From positions 62,001 to 126,000 of the forward strand of contig JADNRX010000142.1 in assembly GCA_015501595.1 (NCBI GenBank): a DNA stretch of 64,000 nt, in the 5' to 3' direction. Of the stretch, positions 31,950 to 40,960 are shown piece by piece. Source of the stretch: Hymenopellis radicata (Eukaryota > Basidiomycota > Agaricomycetes > Agaricales > Physalacriaceae). The translations under genes and the position numbers were made by a program. The notes beneath the pieces were generated by a model that saw only the letters and a list, made by a program, of their open reading frames with translations, did no database searches and was not told where the DNA came from. How positions within the stretch are numbered: position 1 is the stretch's first letter; each line of letters begins with the position of its first letter.

Positions 31950-33128
31950 GGGCGGGGATTGAACGTACGTCAAGTTGACCGTATACCGCGTTGACAAAAG
32001 CGGTTTCCGAGCGTAGCGCTGCAAAGTTCACAATCAGAAGGGGCCGATAGCGCAAGGTCAGGACTTACTGCCGTGTCCGATATATGCAGACCCTACAGCG
32101 CGCTCAGCGCGTAAACGAATGAGGCTGAACCGAATCAAAGAATTCGACGTACCCGTTGTTCAAGTTCAATGCAGCGTTGAACAAGATCTTCATTCAACGA
32201 GGGCCTTGGCAAAGTCGAGGCTGATGACGAGTCAGTCCATGTTGAAAGACATCAACGTGCCAGGACTTACATGTGAGCATGATCACCATCATAGCCAAGT
32301 GAGGTGATGTCTGGCCGGGATAGTTAGCGTCAACGAAGAAATTAGACAACGACGAACAGAACCTACCTCAGCGACATGTCGGAACAGACAAGGGTCAGTT
32401 CAAGGTTAATGCTAAAAATAGTTAGTACTTAGTTAATAAGAAATGAAGGAAATGGTAGACATACTGTGATGAGACGAGGTTGACGGTGAGGTCAAGCCCC
32501 GACGCGTTGACGTGATGGCGGCGAGGGACCTAGACACAAGTCAACATCGGTCAAGCACAATCCAAGGAAAAGAACAACATACCTTCGATGCAACAAGCAA
32601 GAGACAAGCCTCCGACTCATGTTGACGGCGTCGAAACTAGATCAACGTCAACCGTGGAGACCAATGAGAAAAGCCAACACTAACCAAAGGTAACGACAAG
32701 CACAGTCGATAAACTATAAGAGACGGTAAATCAACAAATCAACCAACATGGTTGAAAAGAAAAAGTTCAACATACCGTGACCTGCGCCGCCTCGAATTGA
32801 ACCAAGTCGAACATGCTGGCGGGGTCGTCCCGCGTTCCGATGCGATCCCGTGCGAGCAGCGAGAGCCCTGAGAAGTCAAATCCCGACACCCCGACATCCT
32901 GTTCAACGCGCTGAACAATCAACCAAGTTCGAACATGACGGCAAGAGGACACCTACCCGGCGGACACGATGTTGACCTAGCAATCCCGATGAGGGCGGCA
33001 AGACGACGTCAAAGAGACGACCGACGGCGTCGACATCGTGGTCGTAGTGAGCGTGAGAGGCGAGTGAGAGTGGGGGGGAAAGGAAAGAATGGAATGGGGG
33101 ACACCTCGCTGGTCCAGGCTTATATCCC
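31950..33128 (-). other. Spliced-looking unit A1, copy A (coding status unknown)
   Basis: Downstream of the minus-strand TATA box at 33117-33128, a series of short exons is bounded by canonical GT-AG introns. Introns lie at 32911-32956 (46 bp), 32714-32775 (62), 32637-32684 (48) and 32530-32582 (53). The exons between are 135, 29, 54 and 65 bp, and the pattern continues to about 32.0 kb. Translations of single exons look protein-like (DVGVSGFDFSGLSLLARDR; NLELTLVCSDMSLR), but I could not chain them into one long frame with a start. This may be a gene family I do not recognise, a decayed gene, or a spliced non-coding RNA. Unit A2 is a diverged relative. An indel-variant copy lies at about 55.1-56.3 kb. 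Confidence 0.5.
33117..33128 (-). promoter_or_regulatory. TATA block of unit A1, copy A
   Basis: GGGATATAAGCC on the minus strand. Upstream lies a shared block with CAGATCTGGATCTCGCCCGA and ATTTTGGGATATAAGCC. The same block stands before unit A2 and before both units in copy B. Confidence 0.6.
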
Positions 33129-34800
33129 AAAATATCTCGGGCGAGATCCAGATCTGAGGGAATTAATCCAGTTCGGATTCGAGGGCCATGACGTCGCTGT
33201 CGCTAAGCCATCAGTTAGGCTTTGTCAACCGAATCCGCGGAATGTTGGAATTCGCGCCACACGTAAGTTGGTGTTGGAATGTTGTTGAATTGAAATTGCA
33301 AGGAGCCGAACGATGGGGCTGCGAGTAGAGGAATGTTGTAAGAATATCTGGGAGAGGTATGAGCGAGTCGAGAGGACATTATCAAATCGAACGCACCAAA
33401 GTGAGCAAGTCCAAATCGAGATCTCGTCAACGAGAAAAGGTTCCCAAGTCGAACGTTCGCGGATCCATACGAATGTCGTATCCTTATTCTGGGCTGTGGT
33501 AACACCGCCACATAAAGGAAGAAACCATAATCGAGCGAAGGAGGGTTCCACGGCGCGAACTTCAACATGGCGTAACAATCACAAGACCGCGAGGTCTGCG
33601 GATCTCAGAGCATCTAGAATAAAGTCTATTGATAGAAATGAGTCGTCATACGCAAAATGGGGGCACATACCGCTGGTGAATGGAAGTCCATTCAGAGTCC
33701 GCATGCTGTACAGCGAGTTTTGAATTGTCTTGCCAGGGATTTCGCCCTGAATTAAGCATCCAGAGTATTGTATCCGCAAGCTCCTTTAACGCCGAGGAGA
33801 GATTCCCCACAGAAATGGTCGTCCAGATCGAAACGGGATGGGGGATAGAGGCAAGGATGAAGGCCGCGTCACCCTTCCCAGGCTGTCGGCCCCGACGCGA
33901 TAAGATTGAGTTGCAAGTGCCGCGTCATAGATAGCTGAACTCGAAATTGACGGAAGCGGAATGCGAGGTGACCGTCAAAAGTGGAAGGGGACGCGTTGTC
34001 GCTCCCAGAGAACCGTCGGGATGTCAAGCGAGAGTTTTGAAGAGAATATCCCGATACAAGAGAGGCGCGCGCAGGACGAGAGAAAGTCAGAATTTGTTAG
34101 ACACGAGAACTTGAACTCGACGTGGTGAGGGTATGAGAACAAGTCACGTCGATCGCTCGGGTTTGCCCGAATAGGAACTTGCGCTCAAATCATGACCTCG
34201 CTTCGACACTCCTCAATGACGACGACCTCTGGACTTCCCGTGGACTATTCGGCGCACTGGAATAGTGTTGCCGTCATCAACACAATCGGCAATTTCAGGT
34301 AAGCTTTCATTCAGAATGGTTTTCGGCTTACTGCGAATTAGGTTTTCTGTATCCTTCCTCGCGACGTGCACAAGAAGCCGATAGGCACGTAACGAGAGGA
34401 CCGCGTGTTATGGTGAGCACCGAGTGCGGATCCTTGTGTCACCTTTGAACTTTATTCAATGTGCCTAGGAACATAGTAGTGCGGCTCTGGAGCACTCCAT
34501 CTTAAGTCTCCAGCTCGTTCTTCTGTTCAAATTTTAGATTTCTCAGGGTTCTGTTTACTACGCCGGATGTAACTACGCTAGGAAGCTTCGCTCGACTTGT
34601 ATTCTACTGCTCTCTGCGTGTACGGTGCCGAAGCCCCGTCTTTGAATACCAAAATCAACTTCGTCCCTCCCGACTCAACCATCGCTTGTCAGTGTCGTTC
34701 ACGCGACAATTCTCTCCACGAGTCACCGGCGACATTCTCGCCTTACGGCTCGTGTCGTGTCCTGGGCCTTCCCACACCTACTTCAACTACATAACTAGTT
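33129..34800. repeat. Upstream/spacer block of unit A1, homologous to 36606-37700
   Basis: Shared landmarks in both blocks, in order: AGATCCAGATCT, CGCCACACGTAAGTTGGTGT, GAGATCTCGTCAACG, CGAACGTTCGCG, GAGGGTTCCACGGCGCGAAC and ACCGTCGGGATATG-like sequence. This shows a tandem duplication of about 3.5 kb inside each large copy. Plus-strand exon-like sequence starting ATGACCTCGCTTCGACAC near 34193 ends at a GTAAGC donor (about 34301), but no complete gene could be read. Confidence 0.6.
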
Positions 34801-36605
34801 ACTCATTCTACATTACTGTACATCTGTTGCAGTCTCGTTAGTAGGGTACACCACACCACCAACAGCAGCTTACCTTCTGTATCTACAGCGTCAATCAAAC
34901 TGGTCTATCTGCCAAAAACAAGTTAGTAAGTCTACTTTCGGGGTAACAAAAGTGTTACCTCGTAAAGTAGTCGAAAGCCGAGACGCTTGTAGCCGCATCT
35001 ATCGCTATGTAATCGTCAGAATCTGCACATTGAGCTTTGCCCGAATCTTACTTCCTTCGCCGGCACCTCCGCGTAAGAGACCAGTCGAATCGTGCGTGTT
35101 CTATAGCTGAGTTAACCGTTAGTTCAAAAGGCGAACAAGAAGGACAGTCAGACGCTTACCAGGCCGTCCAAGTTGTCATTCACGCAACTCTCGTTTCTGT
35201 TTCAAAGTAAATGTCAACTCATTTGCATGACAACTGGTCATGACATGCTTACCGTACGCGTCGAGCTTCGAACAACCTGATTCACGAAAGGAGACGGTCA
35301 GCGCATAAAGGAGGAAATGAACGGAAAGACTTACCTGCGGCGTGATCCTGAAATCGACTCAGAATCCGATGAGCGTCATCGCAAGGGAAGTACTTGCTAG
35401 ATCCTTCACAATTGTATGAACAATCAGAGACATCGCGAACGAAGGAAACTTGACCACGTACCGGTAGGAGAAGACTTTGCGACTCACAGTCAGTCGGCAA
35501 TGAACAGCGCTGTCAATGTTGATGAGGACCTGTTAATGAAGAAAAAGCTCATTAACATCTGAGACGAACGTGAACATGGTGAGGACATACAAGACAACGA
35601 ATGATGATAGTCGAGTCGTCGACGATGACCTTGATGAAAGGTGACTCGATGATCAAGTAAATGAAGGATGAGACTTACCAACAACGGCGGCGACGAAGAC
35701 TCGACGTCGACAAAGGCAAGAGGTTGATGTGGGGTCGATGACTGCAACTTGCAAGTTGTTAGTACGTTGAACCGACGACACGGGGGAAGGTAAACTTACC
35801 TCGACGATGAGCCGAAATAGAACCAAAGTCCAACGGTAAGGCTACATGTAAGTAGTTAGTGAAGCATGAACACTTGATAGAAGAAAGATGAACATATGAG
35901 GTCGAGACGTCGGCGAAGGCTTGACAGTGTCCAACGAAGGACAAGACCAACATCGACGTCCTGCCGAATCCCGATGACGACGAGGTGGTCGACGTCTAGA
36001 CACAAGGCGATGTCAACAACATTGTTAACAATGAGTAAGACCGTAACTGACCGGTACGTAGTCGAGGAAGAGGGTAAAGAGTCCGTGATCAAAGTCTTGA
36101 ATGGATGAGTCGATGTGGCTAAGCAAAGGTAACTCAAAGAACAATCAATCCGAACATGGACCTACCGTGGTCAGCAAAATCAACGTCGTCGAGTCACATC
36201 GCAGTTGAAGTCGTCGGTGATGTCGGTGGGAAGTGCGTCGGGCGAGAGTCATGGCTAGACAAAAGTCACGCAGCCTGCAAAGCACGTCCGCATGGCATTG
36301 GTTCGAGGTTGAACACCATGGCAAGAAATAGCTTACCGAGGGCGGCGGCGCCGTTTCGAGTGACGTCTGGCAATACTGCGAGAATGCCAAATCCAACATC
36401 CCGACACCTGCACAACGATGAGCGGAAAGTTCAACATGGCCGCCTTAAGGAAATGACTCACCTCGACAAGACGAGTCGACGATCCCGACGTAGGCGGCAG
36501 CACAGCGACGTCGTAGTCAGAGCCATAGTGGTCGTGGTGAGGTCGAAGTGGGGGAAGAGGAAGAAAGGAAATGGGGGATTATCCTGACGCCCTGGCTTAT
36601 ATCCC
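34800..36605 (-). other. Spliced-looking unit A2, copy A (coding status unknown)
   Basis: Diverged paralogue of unit A1 with its own TATA box (36594-36605). The minus strand shows exon-intron alternation with donors GTGAGT, GTAAGC, GTAGGT, GTCAGT and GTAAGT at intervals of about 100-150 bp. The first exon encodes either DHYGSDYDVAVLPPTSG or, from an ATG, a basic peptide. Later exons read HIDSSIQDFDHGLFTLF and DVDHLVVIGIRQDVDVG. Acidic DxDH-type strings recur in A1 and A2, hinting at a once-coding family. No uninterrupted chain was found. Confidence 0.45.
36594..36605 (-). promoter_or_regulatory. TATA block of unit A2, copy A
   Basis: GGGATATAAGCC on the minus strand, with the same upstream AGATCTGGATCTCGCCCGA block as unit A1, 3477 bp away. 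Confidence 0.6.
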
Positions 36606-37890
36606 AAAATGATTCGGGCGAGATCCAGATCTGCGAGGCTCCGTGGAGATGGGTATTAGAGCGGAGTGACGTGGTCGTTTCTAGGGCGTCCATTTAAGTT
36701 TGCGAACCCGAATTAGTCGAATGTTGGAATCGACGCCACACGTAAGTTGGTGTTTTGAATGTCGTTGAATTGAAAGTATGAAGAGCCGAATAATAGAGAG
36801 GCGAGTCGAGGAATAGTGAGAGAAGATCTGAGAAATGTATGAGCTCGTTGAGACGAGACGTTAATCACAACATGAACGCACCTCCCCAAGTCCGAATCGA
36901 GATCTCGTCAACGCGAAAGGTTTCCGAGGTCGAACGTTCGCGAATCCACATGCTTGACTCAGTCGTAACCCAGGCCATGGTAACACCGCCACGTAAATAA
37001 AGAAGCCATAACGAAAAGAAGGAGGGTTCCACGGCGCGAACTTGCTCCTGGCGCTAAAATCACCAGACCGCGAGATCTGCGGATCCATGCGGTCGCAAAT
37101 GGAGTCTATTGAAATGCGTCAGCGCTGCCGATAAACAGAAGGGTTACGTTCCTGTTTGTTGAATGTAAATCCACCTGAGTGCCTTAGACCAGAATTCCAG
37201 AGCCCAGCCTATTCTGCGAGGATAATACGACGTCAATTAAAGTATACAAATGCGCAATTAACGCCGCCGAGGAGATTTCCAAGAAAGATGACGTCCGGGA
37301 AAATCGAGATGAGGGATGGAGGCAAGTGTGCAAGGCCGCGTCAGCGCCCCAGTCCAAGTTCCCAGGCTGCCGGTCCCGACACGATAAGATTGCCTTCAAG
37401 AGGCACCCGCAGCGCTCGTCATAGATAATATAAGTCGAAGTTAACGGCAACGGAACGCGAGGTCAAGGTAAAAAGCAGAATAAGACGCGTTTAACGCGTT
37501 GTCGCGCCCCTAGGACCGTCGGGATATGTGACGGGAATCTTGAAGAGTAAATTCCGAACCGGGAGAGGCACATGCAGGTGAAGAGACAGTCAGAATTTAT
37601 TGGACGTGAGAATTTGAGGTCGGCGTGGTGAGAGTACCAGCACAAGTCCCGTCGATCACTCGGGTTAGTCCGAATTGGGACTTGCTCTCTTACCACAACC
37701 ATTGCAGCAAGCATTACCATAAATCTCTGGTTATAATCACAGAGGCATTTTCCATATCCTGTGCTTATAACCACCCATCGAGTAGCCATGCATTAGTGCA
37801 AATTAGTGCTTATTACCACAGCCAGAGGCCCGCCTACATTTGGGAGGTTCCCGGCACTAGCCTTGAGCCAAAAACTCCCATATTCGTTAC
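36606..37890. repeat. Upstream/spacer block of unit A2
   Basis: Homologous to the block at 33129-34180 (shared landmarks listed there). No gene seen. AT-rich, with several TTACCAC/GTGGTTA-like words at 37690-37830. Confidence 0.5.
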
Positions 37891-38076
37891 ATGAAGGCCA
37901 CGGTAACCTTGATTAAGCAGCGAGACATATAGGGTAATTAAAAAATTGTCCAAATCTGGACAGCTAGCAGGTATATACGGTGCGCCTAGAACGCTGCCCA
38001 CGCGGCGAAGCTGGGAGAATTGAAGGAGTGTATGGATGATATCAGAGGCATGGCCGTTATGATATTTTGGACTGGC

Positions 38077-38102
38077 GCGAGGCGCACAATTGTGCGCCTC
38101 GC
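38077..38102. repeat. 26-bp perfect palindrome (unit X1, copy A)
   Basis: The left arm GCGAGGCGCACAA is followed directly by its exact reverse complement. It lies about 130 bp from a box-B-containing hairpin. The copy-B counterpart at 61263-61288 is identical. Confidence 0.9.
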
Positions 38103-38230
38103 ATACCAGGCTCAAAAAATGCAGCGGAAACATGGAAAATGGTCCATGCGCAGCGTTGGCAATGCCGCCGCCGACAATGGATGGAATTGGCTTGCACAAG
38201 AGGATTGAGGAGGAGGGTAGAATGGATAAT

Positions 38231-38279
38231 TCCCCCTCGGAGGATTCGAACCTCCCGAGGCTACCCTTTAGCGGGGGGA
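38231..38279 (-). other. Box-B / T-arm-like hairpin, unit X1, copy A
   Basis: The minus strand carries GGTTCGAATCC, an exact match to the RNA polymerase III B box, inside a 5-bp stem with a 7-nt TTCGAAT loop like a tRNA T arm. A C-rich stretch before and a G-rich stretch after can pair like an acceptor stem, but less well than in unit X2. No D arm or anticodon arm is present, so this is not a tRNA gene. Confidence 0.55.
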
Positions 38280-38708
38280 TTTGATGGTGGATGGAATGTG
38301 CGGTGATATGAGTGCGCCGTTGTTTTGTTTGCCTCCCTTGTTGCGTTCGCCGTCGTCGTTGCGGTCGACACCGCCACCGATTTAGACGTGTCACGATCGT
38401 TTCTCGACAGGTATAAGATGGCTGCCTGTCGACCAGGGCTTACGCTGGAAAGCGGCGTTGGTGACCATTGCTACGGCATGTGAAAAATTTAGCAACGAAG
38501 CCAATGAAACCACGGAAACGACAATGCACCTCGCGTGTCGTCGTCGCTGACAGCGACGACGACGATGGTCTCCAGCTGACTGACGACACCCCACAATTGT
38601 CTCTGTCACCGCAGTCTCCTAGCCATGGAGGCACAGAAGAACTGAAATTCGAGTGGGAGAAAAGAGTGCAATGCAAATAATCGGACGAACGCTTTGGACT
38701 CCGCCCGA

Positions 38709-38730
38709 CGCACGGACCATGGTCCGTGCG
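38709..38730. repeat. 22-bp perfect palindrome (unit X2, copy A)
   Basis: The left arm CGCACGGACCA is followed directly by its exact reverse complement. It sits in the same relative place as the X1 palindrome although the sequence differs. Copy B has it at 61891-61912. Confidence 0.9.
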
Positions 38731-38831
38731 CGCATATTACGTCGCTCATGCGGGATGGCGATGGCGCCGCTCAACAGAGCAGCGCACGCCGACCAGCATA
38801 CGATCGATTAGGTGCTGGCAGGATAGAATAT

Positions 38832-38879
38832 TCCCCTCGGAGGATTCGAACCTCCCGAGGCTACCCTTTAGCGAGGGGA
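38832..38879 (-). other. 48-nt mini-tRNA-like fold, unit X2, copy A
   Basis: On the minus strand a 7-bp acceptor-like stem (TCCCCTC with GAGGGGA) encloses a small hairpin (GCTA, loop AAGGG, TAGC), a CTCG linker and a T-arm-like hairpin (GGAGG, TTCGAAT, CCTCC). Box B GGTTCGAATCC is exact. An alternative fold pairs CCTCGGGAGG with CCTCCGAGG as one long stem, so the tRNA likeness could be partly due to palindromic sequence. It may be a relic of a tRNA-derived SINE. Confidence 0.5.
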
Positions 38880-38882
38880 TTT

Positions 38883-39900
38883 GATGGTGGATGGGCCAAA
38901 TATACAACGAGATGATAAAATCGAATTCGCCGTCGTTTCGTCAGCTGGCGAGTCCGCCGTCATTTTGTTCGTCGCCGCCACTTCAGACGTGGGTTGGTGG
39001 CGCGATCCTTGTGAGATATTGGAATGAAGATAGCTGCCTGCGACCAGGGCTTACGCGAGAAGAGACGTTGGTGTCGCATGGAGACCAGTTCCTAGGGAAC
39101 TAGGAAAGAGCACGGAGAATAAGCAAAGGATCTTCAGTTTGAATTCGAGGACACACCTTATTGTCGGCGTCGCCAGCAGACGATCGCCGACAAAAAACTA
39201 CCAGACAGCCCATACAGCCATCTCCATCGTCCAAATCCGCGTGATGACGGGTTGCTGAAAAGACGGCCTTTAACGGGCTTACGTCGTAGACCAGCGAACG
39301 TCCTGAGGTACGCTTTAGCGGGGTGATTTGGCGCCAGCAGACGACGACGACGGTTTTGTAGCCACGAGGATGCTTGTGCTCCCGGACTAGCCCACTCCTT
39401 GCGTCAACGAGGAGAATGCTGCAATAATAGCGGCATCGAAAGCACTCATCAGCGCGTGAAACGGGACGCGCGAGATTGATAGTCGTGGTGAGAGGACAAG
39501 ATGGCTTGCCCGATTGGGACAGCCTCCTCGTCGTGAACATTGACAACGTCGCTGTGAGTCCGGGCGCCTGGAAATAGGTCGAGTAGGAGGATAGACATCT
39601 GGTGACGGCAGGCCAGTCGCGTCAGAGTAGGAGAACGATGCGGCTTGCGCGAATGTTCAATTTCATTCGACGGATGGTTGGAACAGCGTCGGTAAATTCT
39701 GGTAGCTAGAACACACTCAATACATTGATTTGTGACAGAATGACAGAGCCACGTACCGTAGAAGCCAACGCCAAGACGAACGCCGGCCCAGGGTGCGAGA
39801 GGTGAAGAAAGTTGACGAGGTAGGAGCTAAGATGCTCGTACGAGGCAGTGTAACTACCTTAGCCTTTCAGTTCATTAGACTTCAATTGGACTTTAACTCA
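38883..39900. other. End of unit X2 and diverged patch, copy A
   Basis: A GTAAGCCCTGGTCG-type donor on the minus strand recurs in X1 (about 38442) and X2 (about 39051). A minus frame of 148 codons (39100-39546) and an intron-like stretch with a GTACGT donor at about 39755 suggest a spliced transcript, but no product is recognised. This part differs from copy B by many substitutions. Confidence 0.35.
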
Positions 39901-40464
39901 CCCGGTACAGGTACCAGCCCGAGCTTGTGTACATATATAGAGTCTATTAAAAGATGATTTTACAAGACATTTCTGAGGCCTCGGAAGCCCGACGTCCCGA
40001 ATGCTGCCCTCCCGACGCCCGATCGGATATTCGCTCTTCATCAGACTTTATTAGACTTTAATTAGACTGATTTTATACCGTCTCGTCGACTAAAGCCATG
40101 AACCTAGAGTAAGCTGGACCTTCTAGACTGGATCCCAATCTCACATTCCCGAATATTTCCGAGGCCCGCAAGCCCCGCCGTCGCGCACGACGGCTGCACC
40201 AAGTAGCACTTTTCTTTGGACCGAAACATTCAGCCGTAATGGCGGGTCAGGAAGGACACGGAAAATTCTGAGAAATCACAAACCTCGAAGTAACTGATTA
40301 ATCCTCATTTTAGAGAATTCTACCAGGGACCTGGTGTCCCGCCTGCTCACACACGGTGGGTGCCAAAATATCTGAGTGGCAATTTCAGATGGAAGTAACC
40401 GGTAGATTACCGGTGCGCCCTGATTTGCGTTCTCTATTATTATTCAGGCCGCTGTGCATGTAGT

Positions 40465-40960
40465 GGGCGTGGGAATGGATCTCGGAAAATGCCGAAAAGG
40501 TGCATCCAACCTAGCGATGCGCCATCCAGCGATTCTTGGGCGGGTTTCGAGCAAGAAACTAGTAGAATAGATGTATTCAACGCAAGACTATTATAGACAT
40601 TTGAATCGGTGAATGCTAGAGGTCTGTATCAGGCCACCAGCGCATGCGCCCGCCCAATAGTGCCCAGTTTGAGCGTGGGAATCGTTCCGGCAAATGCCGA
40701 AAAAGCGCATCCAAGGTAGTAGCGCGCCATCCAACGATTCCTGGCTGGGCTTCAAGCAAAAAATTATATTCATGTATACAGGAGACATATATAGAGCAAT
40801 TTTGGGAAGTGGATGCCATACATTGCTGCTGTGCAGCCCTGTAGCCAGCGCACGCCCGTGCCTGCCAGTAGACTGCACAAAGCGTGGGAATATATACGGA
40901 AGTTGCCGGTCTTTTTCGAGCGGTTTTGGATTGTGATCTGGAGACGAGTATTACCATGAA
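40465..40960. repeat. About 200-bp tandem repeat, two full and one partial unit
   Basis: Units begin with GCGTGGGAAT at about 40467, 40673 and 40881. The first two share AAATGCCGAAAA, GCATCCAA, GCGCCATCCA and GCGATTC/ACGATTC words in order. The third keeps only the start. The same pair is found in copy B near 63630 and 63837. Confidence 0.75.

Larger units (their letters stand above)
28393..40842. repeat. Segmental duplication, copy A
   Basis: From TTATTCACGGGTTGC at about 28393, the sequence matches copy B from about 44913, in the same direction, for its whole length to the point where copy B is cut by the window end. Copy B position is copy A plus about 16.5 kb left of the LTR element and plus about 23.2 kb right of it. 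Content in order: degenerate DUF6535 gene, spliced-looking units A1 and A2, palindrome/hairpin units, and short tandem repeats. Differences are mostly 1-2 base indels from 30.2 to 39.1 kb, but clear substitutions occur in 28.4-30.2 kb and 39.1-39.7 kb. Confidence 0.92.

Noticed and set aside
33215..33578. Two 117-codon minus frames, identical between copies
   Set aside because: Two overlapping frames cannot both be favoured, and the region is the upstream block of unit A1. Identity reflects recent duplication, not coding selection.
37690..37830. Telomere- or subtelomere-like repeat (TTACCAC words)
   Set aside because: The words are irregular and do not form a tandem array; no TTAGGG/CCCTAA run is present.
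38231..38279. A genuine tRNA gene on the minus strand
   Set aside because: Only a T-arm-like hairpin and box B are present. There is no D arm, anticodon arm or normal-length acceptor-to-acceptor spacing.
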